Shown: piece by piece, positions 1 to 9,457 of the stretch
Layout: each line of letters opens with the position of its first letter
Position numbering within the stretch: the stretch's first letter is position 1
Assembly: GCA_946614255.1 (NCBI GenBank)
Contig: CAMOGS010000070.1
Location: 1 to 33,665 of the forward strand
DNA length: 33,665 nt
Direction: 5' to 3'
Origin: UBA3871 sp002392265
Lineage (GTDB): Bacteria; Bacillota; Clostridia; Peptostreptococcales; Anaerovoracaceae
Notes under the pieces: model-generated
What the model was told of the DNA's origin: nothing
The model's input: the letters and a program-made list of their open reading frames with translations, nothing else
Databases searched by the model: none
Made by a program: the position numbers and the translations under genes

Positions 1-33
1 CTTGCAATCTCACAAGGAATACCTATGAGATAA
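1..33 (+). CDS. possible 3' end of an upstream gene (partial)
   Basis: An open frame runs from the first base to a TAA at 31-33 and would end in LAISQGIPMR. Only ten codons are visible, so this may be chance. If real, its stop codon lies just before the AGGAGG that serves the next gene, which would make the two genes a close pair. I do not recognise the peptide. Confidence 0.3.
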   Translation, partial: LAISQGIPMR

Positions 34-55
34 AAGGAGGGTATGACCTTTTTTT
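33..55 (+). promoter_or_regulatory. start region with strong SD, frame-shifted ATG and T7 tract
   Basis: AAAGGAGGG (33-41) is followed at 43 by ATG, whose frame ends at TGA 55-57, and by seven T's (49-55) that run into the TTG start at 54. Adding one T would join the ATG frame to the long c-di-GMP enzyme frame. The SD is too close to the ATG (2 bases) and rather far from the TTG (13 bases), so the true start is uncertain. Confidence 0.5.
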
Positions 56-3000
56 GACTTACGGACAGATAAAGGGCGTCTATGATGAGCTGATTGCAAA
101 CATTGCATCGCTCGCACCCGGAAAGTATTCGGAAATGCTGCTGAGCTGTTTTACCACCGGCGCACTTCTTTCCGCCTACAATGCAGATAACACCCATGTT
201 TTCTGCAATGCCTTTTTCAAGTACGCTGTCATCAGCAAAGCGCACAGCCCTGAGAATGTTACGGCAACCAGATGGGCTGCTGTTGTTGTGCACATTTTGC
301 CATCAGACAGTGAGGAAATACTGGCAAATGTCGTTATCCGCACAATCGGCGAGATGTACAACGATTGCGAGATCCATTTCATTACCGACGAACCTGCGCA
401 CGCCAAAGCAAAGCTGATGTTCGATTATGATGCCTGCAGGATGGCAATAGTTTATGATTCTGCTGCCATGACCTTTGAAATGATTGGCGGCACATTGTTT
501 TTCGATGATATTATTCCGCTTTCAAACAATGGCGATATACATGATTTGATAGCATTTTTCTCGCCTTTCCTCGACACGAACTCAAATGCCAGCTTTATGT
601 CGGAAGACGAGTTTATAAATATTACCACGACCTCAGCCGATACATACGGAGGATATTATTTCAAGAGATTCCTCTTTAGCTTCAGTGAGGATTGCCGCTG
701 GTACGAACTCGCCGTTTTGGCACTGGATGATGATTGCCAAAAATATCTGGTAACGCTGAAGGACATCCATGATCTTCTGAGTGAAAAAACGTATGTAGGC
801 TTTGTCAATAGCGAAGGCAGCTTTGATTATGAAAAAATCAGGTCTGTTCTTTTGCAGTCATCGAGGCTCATAATGAACCGCATAAAGCAGCCTTACTGCT
901 CGTTTGCAATCGAAGCGGGCTTTCCTGTTCGCGCTGCGAATGATCTTTTCTACAGAGCGATAGGCTATACGCCCGAGGCCTTTGAATATGCCCAGAGCAA
1001 TAACCTGATTTCCTTGGTTCATCCTGCCGACATTCCTTATATGCGTCACATGACCCGAGATGTAGTCGCAAACGGAAAGGATTCGCAGACCTTTGAGATT
1101 CGCATCATACGAAACGACGGCAATATACGCTGGGTGCGACTGGATGTAAGCTATGTCATCGCACCTGATGAGATACTGGGCTTCCTCGCCGGCGAAGACA
1201 TTACCGACAAAAAGCTCAGTGAACAGTCAAAGCTTTCGGACAGGCAGAATTTCAACCTGACCTATGCAAAAAATACAAATATACTGTTTGACTATGACTG
1301 TCGCACGCATGTGCTGAAGGACAGAGGCGGCCTTGCGGAAAAGCTGGGATTTCCTCCGGAGGTCCCTGCTTTTGATGCATTCATCAATTCAGGCGAGCTG
1401 ACATCCGAGGATGGCGAGGCGGAGCTGAAACGAATCATAGCCAATATACGTTCAGGTGCCGAAAGCATCAGCGGATCGCTCCGCATCAAAGTGCCGAAGT
1501 ACAACGACCGCTTCGCACGCATCGGCTTTACCCTGAGCGCTATCTTTGACTACAAGGGACAGCCAAAGCAGCTGATAGGAGTAATCGATAAAATTTCTCT
1601 CCAGCAGGATTCGCAATCACAGGATACGGGAGAAGCCCGCCCTGCCGCAGAGACTCCGGAAGAGCTCAATGCGGCTCACGAATCCGAGAACGTTCCCGAC
1701 CTTTTCAAAGTCGACCTCAACGCTGTCGGAATGCAAAATGTCCTCGGTAACTTTGTAGTTAATCTGACAACGGATACCGTGGAAAGCCACGGTGGTTTTT
1801 TGGCAAGCTCGTCGCAGGGGCTTAAGCGCCTTGACGGAATAACACTCAATGAGTTAATTCAAGAGGTTGCGGCGCAAGTCGTTTCCGCCGATTCGAGGCA
1901 GCTGCTGTTTGAAACGGTCAATACAGCGCATCTCCTTGAAGAATTTGAAAATGGAAATACGGATATCTCTTTCGTCTTACTGCTTTCGAGCCCTGCAATT
2001 TCAAACAAATGGGCAAAGGTTTTCATACACACCGCACGAGATGAAAGCGGCGATGTCCGCGCCCTCATATACGGAATCGACGTTTCCGAGGAGTATAGAA
2101 AGATTAATGCCCTTGAAAAGGTTTCGACAAAAGACCCTCTGACGGGTCTGATGAACAGAGCCGGCGCCAGTGAAAGCATTTCTGCCTATCTGAATACGAT
2201 TTCGGACAACGAAATCTGCGCCTTTATGATTATGGACCTTGATAATTTCAAGGAGATAAACGATATCTACGGACATCAGACGGGCGATGATTATCTAAAG
2301 AGTCTCGCCGAAGCACTTACCGATTTCCTGCCTGAGGCCATCGTCGCCAGACTCGGGGGGGATGAGTTTGTCGTGTTCCTGAAGAACTGCGACAACACCA
2401 GCCAGGTTTCAAACACCGCTCTGTCGATACTGAAAATAATCAGAGATGTCAACCACAGCAGAATTACCGCCTTCAATACAACCGGCAGTATCGGAATCGC
2501 TCTGGTTCCTTCCTACGGCAAGGATTTTGACACACTTTACCACAATGCCGACGTAGCTCTCTACGAAGTTAAAAACAACAACAAGGACGGATTCATGTTC
2601 TGCGATGACAGAAATCCGACCGTTCAGCATACAAAGGATGCGGGCAAGAGCGCGAGGAACGGTTTGAAAGAGTTCTTTTCGCATTTCAGCCTTGCAATGT
2701 ACGGACTGCTCATCACAGCACTCCTGCTGGCAGGCCTCATAACCTTTGGCATATTCCGAAGCGCCGCTTCGGAGGTCTATGACCAGGCTAACAGCCATCT
2801 GGCTGCGCACTCCGAAGTTTCCGGCAAATACATGAGCCTCTATCTTTCAAATCTTCAGGATGACGCCAGCTGGATTACACAAATCGCCACAAATCATCAG
2901 GATGCGCTTTTGAATCTGCGTGCGGGTATCAGCGAGGAGCTCGATTCCCGAATCGACGATATGGTTGTCCGGACAAGCTTTGACAATGTCATGGTTGTCA

Positions 3001-4943
3001 CTGAAAACGGCAAGCTGGTTTATTCCTTTGCGGAGCCTGCAAAGCCGGGCATTACCACTGTCGCAGAGGGGCTGCAAAACAGAGGCACAAAGCTGCCTGA
3101 TGCGGTCGGCAGGATTGCCGTAAATGACGGTTCTTTGGTCTTTGCATCCAACATCTACAGTGACGAAGGAAAGCGCCGCGCAATACTGCTCTGCACTGTA
3201 AACGGCAGCACCATCTCCGATGTCCTTCAAAAGCTCAGCGTCTATACCTCAGAAGAGGTATTCCTCGCAGATGCAAAGGGCGTGGTAATCGGAACCGGTG
3301 GCAGCGATTATTCGACACTCTTTAAGTATTATTCGGATGAATACCTTGAAAAACGGGGTTTTGTCCGCCGAGCGCTCGTACCTCATGTCATTGTGGGCAC
3401 GGACGATGTAAGACATCCTTCACTTCGTAATCATCAGGATTCGGAAATTCTGATCGGTTCGCGTGCAGAGGTAAAGCTCGCTCAGCTTTATACGAAATAC
3501 TATGTATTTTCCGCTATTCCGCAGAGCTCCATCCTAAGCGAGGCTTCAATATCCTTAAAGATTATTATCACTCTGGTTCTGTGCCTGTTTGGAGCAATTG
3601 CTTTGGCAACAACGCTGATAGTCAGAACAAACAAGCGCTCAAGCAAATACGTGGACAACCTTGCATACAAGGATTCTCTCACAATCCTTAACAATATGAA
3701 TTATCTGGCCGACAACTCAAAGACCATACTTAAGAAATGTGGAGAGCCTTGCGGTATAGTTTCGCTGAATATCGACAACTTCCGAATCATCAGAGACGCC
3801 TACGGGCCGTCAAAGAGCAACAAGCTGATTTCCTGCATAGGAACCGCCATTTCGGATTTCATCGGCAATGACGAGGCCGCGGGACGTGTGTCCGATGCAA
3901 GCTTCTGCCTAGTTCTAAGCTATGTCGGCGAAAACGCATTCAACAGCAAGCTCAAAAATCTGAGGTCCTACATCTTCTCAAGCTGCTCGACCTACATGGC
4001 TACGCCTGTTAACTTCAATATCTCCATAGGCGTTTACATCTCCGAGTCTATGGGCGAGTCCATAAAGCAGTCCTACGACTTCGCGGATCTGGCAAGGTCA
4101 TACATGAAGGAAACGACCGGAGACGGGATTTACTATTACAACACCCGCCTGCAGCAGAGCATCCAAAAGCAAAAGCTGATCGAAGATTCGCTGGATGCCG
4201 CACTCGAAAACGGCGAGTTTATCCCTTACTATCAGCCGATAGTAAACATCTTCAGCCACCAGGTTGTGGCCTGCGAAGCACTCGCACGCTGGATCAAGCC
4301 GGACGGCACAATCGTTCCGCCGAGCGATTTCATCCAGCCGCTCGACAAGCGAGGCAGCATCATCAGTCTAGACTACTACATGCTCGAAAAGGTCTGCGCA
4401 CAGATGCAGATATGGAAGGATACACCGCTCGACGGCATTGCAATCTCAATAAATATGTCAAGGCAGCATTTCTACCAGCCTGACTTCATCGAACGCCTGA
4501 TGCGCACCACGGCGAAATACGGAATACCGAACTCGCGCATCCACATTGAAATAACCGAGAACATCTATATCGGTGATACGGATCTGATAAACAAGACTCT
4601 GACAGAGCTTCGTGATAACGGTTTCCTTGTTTCGATGGACGATTTCGGCACGGGCTATTCTTCAATGAGCATGCTGCAGACTATGCCGGTCGATATACTC
4701 AAAATCGACAAGAACTTCCTTGATTCTTCGCTTTCAAAGGACAACGGTATCATCGTTTTGGACGGTATCGTAAACATTGCAAAGCAGCTCGGTCTTAAAA
4801 CCATCTGCGAAGGCGTGGAAACGAGCACGCAGCTTAACTGGCTGAAAACCGTCGGCTGCGACATGGTTCAGGGCTTCTACTATTCAAAGCCTATTCCTTC
4901 CGGCGAGTTTGAAAGGTTCGTTATTGACAATCTCTACAACTAA
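54..4943 (+). CDS. membrane c-di-GMP enzyme: PAS-GGDEF / extracytoplasmic sensor / degenerate GGDEF-EAL
   Basis: This 1629-residue protein has two signalling halves. The first half has a PAS fold at about 283-385, PAS-like stretches at about 400-520 and 555-695, and a GGDEF domain (about 700-860) with an intact GGDEF at 768-772; no RxxD inhibitory site is visible just before it. A membrane helix (about 880-902), an extracytoplasmic region of about 260 residues and a second helix (about 1166-1190) follow. The second half has a GGDEF-like domain whose signature is replaced by VSDASF, then an EAL domain with EAL at 1408-1410 and the expected NMS, ITEN, DDFGTG, KID, CEGVET and QGF motifs. I infer synthesis by the first half and hydrolysis of c-di-GMP by the second. 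The TTG start at 54 lies 13 bases after AGGAGG (35-40); an ATG at 43 is closer but runs into TGA after four codons. Confidence 0.93.
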   Translation: MTYGQIKGVYDELIANIASLAPGKYSEMLLSCFTTGALLSAYNADNTHVFCNAFFKYAVISKAHSPENVTATRWAAVVVHILPSDSEEILANVVIRTIGEMYNDCEIHFITDEPAHAKAKLMFDYDACRMAIVYDSAAMTFEMIGGTLFFDDIIPLSNNGDIHDLIAFFSPFLDTNSNASFMSEDEFINITTTSADTYGGYYFKRFLFSFSEDCRWYELAVLALDDDCQKYLVTLKDIHDLLSEKTYVGFVNSEGSFDYEKIRSVLLQSSRLIMNRIKQPYCSFAIEAGFPVRAANDLFYRAIGYTPEAFEYAQSNNLISLVHPADIPYMRHMTRDVVANGKDSQTFEIRIIRNDGNIRWVRLDVSYVIAPDEILGFLAGEDITDKKLSEQSKLSDRQNFNLTYAKNTNILFDYDCRTHVLKDRGGLAEKLGFPPEVPAFDAFINSGELTSEDGEAELKRIIANIRSGAESISGSLRIKVPKYNDRFARIGFTLSAIFDYKGQPKQLIGVIDKISLQQDSQSQDTGEARPAAETPEELNAAHESENVPDLFKVDLNAVGMQNVLGNFVVNLTTDTVESHGGFLASSSQGLKRLDGITLNELIQEVAAQVVSADSRQLLFETVNTAHLLEEFENGNTDISFVLLLSSPAISNKWAKVFIHTARDESGDVRALIYGIDVSEEYRKINALEKVSTKDPLTGLMNRAGASESISAYLNTISDNEICAFMIMDLDNFKEINDIYGHQTGDDYLKSLAEALTDFLPEAIVARLGGDEFVVFLKNCDNTSQVSNTALSILKIIRDVNHSRITAFNTTGSIGIALVPSYGKDFDTLYHNADVALYEVKNNNKDGFMFCDDRNPTVQHTKDAGKSARNGLKEFFSHFSLAMYGLLITALLLAGLITFGIFRSAASEVYDQANSHLAAHSEVSGKYMSLYLSNLQDDASWITQIATNHQDALLNLRAGISEELDSRIDDMVVRTSFDNVMVVTENGKLVYSFAEPAKPGITTVAEGLQNRGTKLPDAVGRIAVNDGSLVFASNIYSDEGKRRAILLCTVNGSTISDVLQKLSVYTSEEVFLADAKGVVIGTGGSDYSTLFKYYSDEYLEKRGFVRRALVPHVIVGTDDVRHPSLRNHQDSEILIGSRAEVKLAQLYTKYYVFSAIPQSSILSEASISLKIIITLVLCLFGAIALATTLIVRTNKRSSKYVDNLAYKDSLTILNNMNYLADNSKTILKKCGEPCGIVSLNIDNFRIIRDAYGPSKSNKLISCIGTAISDFIGNDEAAGRVSDASFCLVLSYVGENAFNSKLKNLRSYIFSSCSTYMATPVNFNISIGVYISESMGESIKQSYDFADLARSYMKETTGDGIYYYNTRLQQSIQKQKLIEDSLDAALENGEFIPYYQPIVNIFSHQVVACEALARWIKPDGTIVPPSDFIQPLDKRGSIISLDYYMLEKVCAQMQIWKDTPLDGIAISINMSRQHFYQPDFIERLMRTTAKYGIPNSRIHIEITENIYIGDTDLINKTLTELRDNGFLVSMDDFGTGYSSMSMLQTMPVDILKIDKNFLDSSLSKDNGIIVLDGIVNIAKQLGLKTICEGVETSTQLNWLKTVGCDMVQGFYYSKPIPSGEFERFVIDNLYN

Positions 4944-4951
4944 AGACATAC

Positions 4952-4982
4952 AAAAAACCTCTGGTCCTCCCGGAGGTTTTTT
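4952..4982. terminator. bidirectional intrinsic terminator between convergent genes
   Basis: AAAAAACCTC (4952-4961) pairs exactly with GAGGTTTTTT (4973-4982) around an 11-base loop. The A run on one side and the T run on the other let it stop both the c-di-GMP enzyme transcript and the leftward pfkA transcript, whose stop codon is at 4991. Confidence 0.85.
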
Positions 4983-4990
4983 ATTGCTAT

Positions 4991-5953
4991 TTAGATTGAA
5001 AGTACTTCCGCAATTGTGAGAAGTGTCGGATCCGGCTCCGACTTATAGTCGAGAGCATCGGACAAATCGTAAGCGATAATTTCATCACCACTGATACCGA
5101 TTGCCTTTGAAGTGCTGTCTTCCTTCAGGAGCTGCACAGCCTTGTAGCCCATACGTGAAGCAAGCATTCTGTCCCTAGCTGTAGGCGAACCGCCGCGCTG
5201 GATATAACCGAGGACCACAATTTTAACCTCTAATCCGGTGCGCTTTACGATTTCCTCGCTTAGCTCCTTTGAAGAAATTTCAACGCCCTCTGCGCGGATG
5301 ATGATGCTGTGTTTCTTTCCTCTGTTGATACCCTGAAGAATCTTTCTGCAAAGAGCATTGAGATCAACGGGGATTTCCGGAATCAGAACCATTTCAGCAC
5401 CGCCTGCAACCCCGGCGTGAAGACCTATGTCACCGCAGTTGCGTCCCATTACTTCTATGATTGTTGTCCTCTCGTGCGAAGAAGAAGTATCACGTATATT
5501 GCCGATAGCCGATAAGACCGTATTTATGGCCGTATCGAAACCGATTGTATAATCGGTATATCCCATATCGTTGTCTATCGTTCCCGGCAGGCACATCACT
5601 GTAACGCCACACTTTTCAAGCTCTGCAGCGCCGTGCATGGAACCGTCGCCGCCGATTACGACAAGTCCGTCTATTTCAAAGGTTTCAAGCATGGCAAGAG
5701 CCTTTTCCCGTCCCGCTTCAGTCATGAACCTGTCGCTCCTCGCAGTACGCAGAACAGTTCCGCCTCTGTGAAGGATTCCACCGACATCCTGTACTTCCAT
5801 CTTGTGAAATTCACCGTCAATTAAGCCTTCATAGCCTCTTTCTATACCGTAGACTTCAATACCTTCATAAATTGCTGTTCTGACAACGGCTCTGATAGCG
5901 GCATTCATGCCCGGCGCATCGCCGCCGCTGGTAAGTACACCTATCCTTCTCAT
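4991..5953 (-). CDS. pfkA: ATP-dependent 6-phosphofructokinase
   Basis: This enzyme phosphorylates fructose 6-phosphate to fructose 1,6-bisphosphate, the committed step of glycolysis. The 320-residue length is that of bacterial PfkA. The nucleotide loop LTSGGDAPGMN is near the N-terminus, GGDGS at 101-105 is the form found in ATP-using enzymes, and TIDND at 125-129 carries the catalytic aspartate. MGRNCGDIGL, a substrate-contact motif, is also intact. The ATG at 5953 has a GGAGGG ribosome site at normal distance. It begins 11 bases after the dnaE stop, so it is the last gene of the merR-typA-mscS-dnaE-pfkA unit; dnaE next to pfkA is common in Firmicutes. Confidence 0.97.
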   Translation of the reverse strand: MRRIGVLTSGGDAPGMNAAIRAVVRTAIYEGIEVYGIERGYEGLIDGEFHKMEVQDVGGILHRGGTVLRTARSDRFMTEAGREKALAMLETFEIDGLVVIGGDGSMHGAAELEKCGVTVMCLPGTIDNDMGYTDYTIGFDTAINTVLSAIGNIRDTSSSHERTTIIEVMGRNCGDIGLHAGVAGGAEMVLIPEIPVDLNALCRKILQGINRGKKHSIIIRAEGVEISSKELSEEIVKRTGLEVKIVVLGYIQRGGSPTARDRMLASRMGYKAVQLLKEDSTSKAIGISGDEIIAYDLSDALDYKSEPDPTLLTIAEVLSI

Positions 5954-5964
5954 CTTTTCCCTCC

Positions 5965-8900
5965 TTATTCGCTGATTTTTACATTCTCACTGCCTATTAA
6001 AGCAGTAATTTCCTTCATAAAGCTTTCGTCAGGCTCAACCCAAAGGTCCCGGCCGGCCTTAAATCCTTTACCCGAGTCGAGATAAACCTTTACCGGGTGC
6101 TTCCCCGGATGCTTTTCAAGAACGCTTCTGACAATTTCAAGTGCTTCCTTCATTTCATGACCTCTGACTCTGAGATTCACTGTGGACTGCGGCATTTCCA
6201 TGCTGCGTACATCCGTCAGGCGGTCCGCAAGAATTGAAGGAGCCTTTTCCTCTTTGAAGTTTACCGTTCCCTCGATACAGACTATGCTGTCGGGTGCGGT
6301 AAGCTCCATGCTTTTTTCATAAACATTCGGAAATACGACCACCTCTATGCTGCCGTAAAGGTCCTCCACCTCCAGAAAGGCCATCATCTTGTTCGACTTT
6401 GTAATCAGTGTCTTTCTCGTGGTAACCATTCCGGCAAGCTTTACCTTCATGCCGTCCCGAACGCGCGAGCCCTGCTCGTCGGCGCCGAGGAGCTCCTCGG
6501 TAGTTATATTTGCTATCTGCCTCAGCAGCTCGCTGTATTCGTTAAGAGGATGATCGGATACGTAAACACCGAGCATCTCCTTTTCCATGGCAAGCAGGCG
6601 ATCCTTCGAGAAATTGCTTATATCCGGCAAGGTTCCCGTGCTTGCTGCTCCCATCGCTTCCTCGGCGCCCGCCATCGAGAACAGATCCATCTGGCCTTCG
6701 ATGTTCTTTTTGGCATCGCCCTGAGCTGCTTCGATCAGCCTTTCGTATACAGCAAGGTGCTGCGCCCTGTTCGGATTCAGCCCGTCAAGCGCTCCCGCCT
6801 TTATCAGGCCTTCAATTGCTTTTTTGTTTACCTCGCGTATATCCAGATCCGATATGAACTGGAATATGTCCTTCGGCACGCCTCTCTTTTCGCGCGCATT
6901 TATTATCGCGCGGATCGGCCCCATTCCGACACCCTTTACGCCCAGCAGGCCAAAGCGTATCTTTCCGTCCACAACAGTAAACTTCGCACGGCTTTCGGTA
7001 ATGCTCGGAGGCAAAACTTCAATTCCCAGGTCACTGCAGTTTCTGATGTATTTGGCCACCTGCGCAGGCTCGCCGATTACAGAGCTCATCAGTGCCGCCA
7101 TGAACTCCACCGGATAGTAACACTTCAGATAAGCCGTTTCATAAGCGACCACAGCATAGGCTGCTGCATGGCTCTTGTTAAAGGCATACTCGGCAAAGCT
7201 TACCATCTGGTTGTAGATGGCTTCTCCGGCTTCCTTCGGAACGCCGCGCTTTATGCAGCCGTCTATGCCGAGCTCTTCGTTTCCGTAGATGAAGCTTTCT
7301 TTTTCCTTGAGCATTTTTTCCATTTTCTTTTTGCTCATTGCGCGGCGCAGCTCGTCAGAGCGGCCGTAGGAAAAGCCCGCAAGCTCACGAACCACCTGCA
7401 TTACCTGCTCCTGATAAACCAGACACCCGTAGGTAACATCGAGAATTGGTCTCAGCGACTCGTGAATATATGTAATCCCGGCAGGATTTTTCTTGTTTTC
7501 GATATATCTCGGAATGGAATCCATAGGTCCCGGTCTGTAAAGTGAGATACCGGCTATGATATCTTCAAAACAGTCAGGAGCGAGGTTTTTCATGAATGCG
7601 GTCATTCCGCCCGATTCGAGCTGGAAGACTCCGCAGGTATTGCCCTGCGCAATTGCCTCGAACACCTTTGGATCGTTATATTCCATATTGTTAAAGTCGA
7701 TTTCGACTCCGTGATTTTCTTTAATCAGCTCCAGAGAATCCCTGATTACGGTCAGCGTGCGGAGGCCTAAAAAGTCCATCTTCAATAGCCCCAGCCTCTC
7801 AATCGTCGTCATGGTGAACTGTGTCGCTATGCCTTTATCGGACATGTAAAGCGGCACATATTCATCAAGCGCCTTGCGGGATATTACCACGCCCGCAGCG
7901 TGTGTGGAAGCATGGCGCGGCATGCCTTCGAGCGCCATCGACATATCGAGTACCTTTTGAGTTACCGGATCGTTTTCGTATTTTTCCTTTAACGCGGGAT
8001 TCATTTCGATTGCCTTCGCAATGGTCATGTGAAGGTCGAAAGGTATAGCCTTTGCAATAGCGTCCGCCTCTGCATAGCTTACATCGAGGGCGCGCGCAAC
8101 ATCTCTGACAGCAGCCTTTGCCTTCATCGTGCCGAAGGTTATAATCTGGCTTACCTTATCAATTCCGTATTTTTCTATAACATAGTCAATTACTTCGCCT
8201 CTGCGCTCATAGCAGAAATCCACGTCTATATCCGGCATGGATACACGTTCCGGATTCAGGAAACGCTCGAAAATCAGATTGTATCTGATAGGATCTATGT
8301 TTGTTATATGCATGCAGTAGGACACGATGCTTCCGGCTGCGGAGCCTCTGCCCGGGCCTACTTCTATTTTATGGTTTCTCGCATAATTGATGAAATCCCA
8401 AACAATCAGGAAATATTCCACATAGCCCATCTTTTCTATGACAGCCATTTCGTGGTCAAGTCTTTCGTAGAGGTTTTTTGTGCGCTCGTCACTGTCACCG
8501 CGCTTTACACCGTAGCGCTCGCTGATTCCCGCCTCACAAAGCTCGTGAAAGTAATCCGCGTTTGACTTGCCGTCCGGCGCAATGAACTCAGGCAGGTGAT
8601 AATTTCCGAACTCAAACTCCACGTTGCACTCATCGGCAATCCTTTGTGTGTTGTCCAGGGCTTCCGGGAAGCGCGCAAAGATGGTACGCATTTCCTTTTC
8701 GCTCTTTAAGTAGAACTGGTCATTCGGAAAGCGCATGCGCTTTTCGTCCTTCATGCTCGTGGCTGTCTGGATGCAGAGAAGCACCTCGTGTGCCTCGGCG
8801 TCGGACCTGTTTATGTAGTGTACGTCGTTTGTCGCAACAAACGGTATGCCCGTTTCTTCGTGAAGCCTTTCCATCATCGGAAGTATGCGTGCTTCCTCCT

Positions 8901-9438
8901 CGAGGCCCTGATCCTGGAGCTCGAGATAGTAGTTGCCCTCGCCAAAGATGGAGAGCATTTCGAGAGCTTCTTTTTTTGCGCCCTCGTAGTCGCCTGAAAG
9001 GAGGCGGTGCTGCACTTCGCCCGCAAGACATGCGGAGGTTGCGATTATTCCATCGCTGTGCGCACGGAGTACATCCTTGTCTATGCGCGGCTTGTAGTAA
9101 TAGCCGTGAACGTAGCCCTCGGACACAATCTTTATCAGATTGTTATAGCCTGCTTGGTTCTTTGCAAGCAGCAGTAGATGACCCATGCGCTTGTCCTTTT
9201 CGGCGTCCTTGTCGTACATGGTTCTGGCTGCCGTGTAGACCTCGCAGCCTATAATCGGCTTTATGCCGTTTGCCTTGCATTCGTCATAGAAATCGATGAC
9301 ACCAAACATCGCCCCGTGGTCGGTTATAGCCACAGAGTCCATTCCCAGCTCTTTTACGCGCGCAACGAGATCCTTTATTCTCGCCGCTCCGTCGAGGAGG
9401 CTGTACTCGGTATGTACATGGAGATGAGTGAATGCCAT
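5965..9438 (-). CDS. dnaE: DNA polymerase III alpha subunit (DnaE type)
   Basis: This is a replicative C-family DNA polymerase of 1157 residues, the size of DnaE rather than the larger PolC. It opens with a PHP domain (HLHVHTEYSLLDG, residues 5-17), followed by the palm with GPGRGSAAGS and the metal-binding PDIDVDF, then KMDFLGLRTL carrying the third catalytic aspartate, the fingers (YRPGPMDSIPRYI), a helix-hairpin-helix region and a C-terminal OB fold (KLAGMVTTRKTLITK). No 3'-5' exonuclease domain of the PolC kind is present. In Clostridia DnaE usually works beside PolC, extending RNA primers; that role is inferred. The ATG at 9438 follows AGGGGGAA. It sits 19 bases after the MscS-like gene and 11 bases before pfkA. 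Confidence 0.97.
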   Translation of the reverse strand: MAFTHLHVHTEYSLLDGAARIKDLVARVKELGMDSVAITDHGAMFGVIDFYDECKANGIKPIIGCEVYTAARTMYDKDAEKDKRMGHLLLLAKNQAGYNNLIKIVSEGYVHGYYYKPRIDKDVLRAHSDGIIATSACLAGEVQHRLLSGDYEGAKKEALEMLSIFGEGNYYLELQDQGLEEEARILPMMERLHEETGIPFVATNDVHYINRSDAEAHEVLLCIQTATSMKDEKRMRFPNDQFYLKSEKEMRTIFARFPEALDNTQRIADECNVEFEFGNYHLPEFIAPDGKSNADYFHELCEAGISERYGVKRGDSDERTKNLYERLDHEMAVIEKMGYVEYFLIVWDFINYARNHKIEVGPGRGSAAGSIVSYCMHITNIDPIRYNLIFERFLNPERVSMPDIDVDFCYERRGEVIDYVIEKYGIDKVSQIITFGTMKAKAAVRDVARALDVSYAEADAIAKAIPFDLHMTIAKAIEMNPALKEKYENDPVTQKVLDMSMALEGMPRHASTHAAGVVISRKALDEYVPLYMSDKGIATQFTMTTIERLGLLKMDFLGLRTLTVIRDSLELIKENHGVEIDFNNMEYNDPKVFEAIAQGNTCGVFQLESGGMTAFMKNLAPDCFEDIIAGISLYRPGPMDSIPRYIENKKNPAGITYIHESLRPILDVTYGCLVYQEQVMQVVRELAGFSYGRSDELRRAMSKKKMEKMLKEKESFIYGNEELGIDGCIKRGVPKEAGEAIYNQMVSFAEYAFNKSHAAAYAVVAYETAYLKCYYPVEFMAALMSSVIGEPAQVAKYIRNCSDLGIEVLPPSITESRAKFTVVDGKIRFGLLGVKGVGMGPIRAIINAREKRGVPKDIFQFISDLDIREVNKKAIEGLIKAGALDGLNPNRAQHLAVYERLIEAAQGDAKKNIEGQMDLFSMAGAEEAMGAASTGTLPDISNFSKDRLLAMEKEMLGVYVSDHPLNEYSELLRQIANITTEELLGADEQGSRVRDGMKVKLAGMVTTRKTLITKSNKMMAFLEVEDLYGSIEVVVFPNVYEKSMELTAPDSIVCIEGTVNFKEEKAPSILADRLTDVRSMEMPQSTVNLRVRGHEMKEALEIVRSVLEKHPGKHPVKVYLDSGKGFKAGRDLWVEPDESFMKEITALIGSENVKISE

Positions 9439-9457
9439 AGGTTCCCCCTAATTCTGT

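Noticed and set aside
6550..7545. Long plus-strand frame opposite dnaE
   Set aside because: It mirrors dnaE codons on the other strand, has no ribosome site, and dnaE motifs lie across the whole stretch.
8029..9254. Plus-strand frames over the dnaE PHP and palm domains
   Set aside because: No start signal or family likeness; shadows of dnaE.
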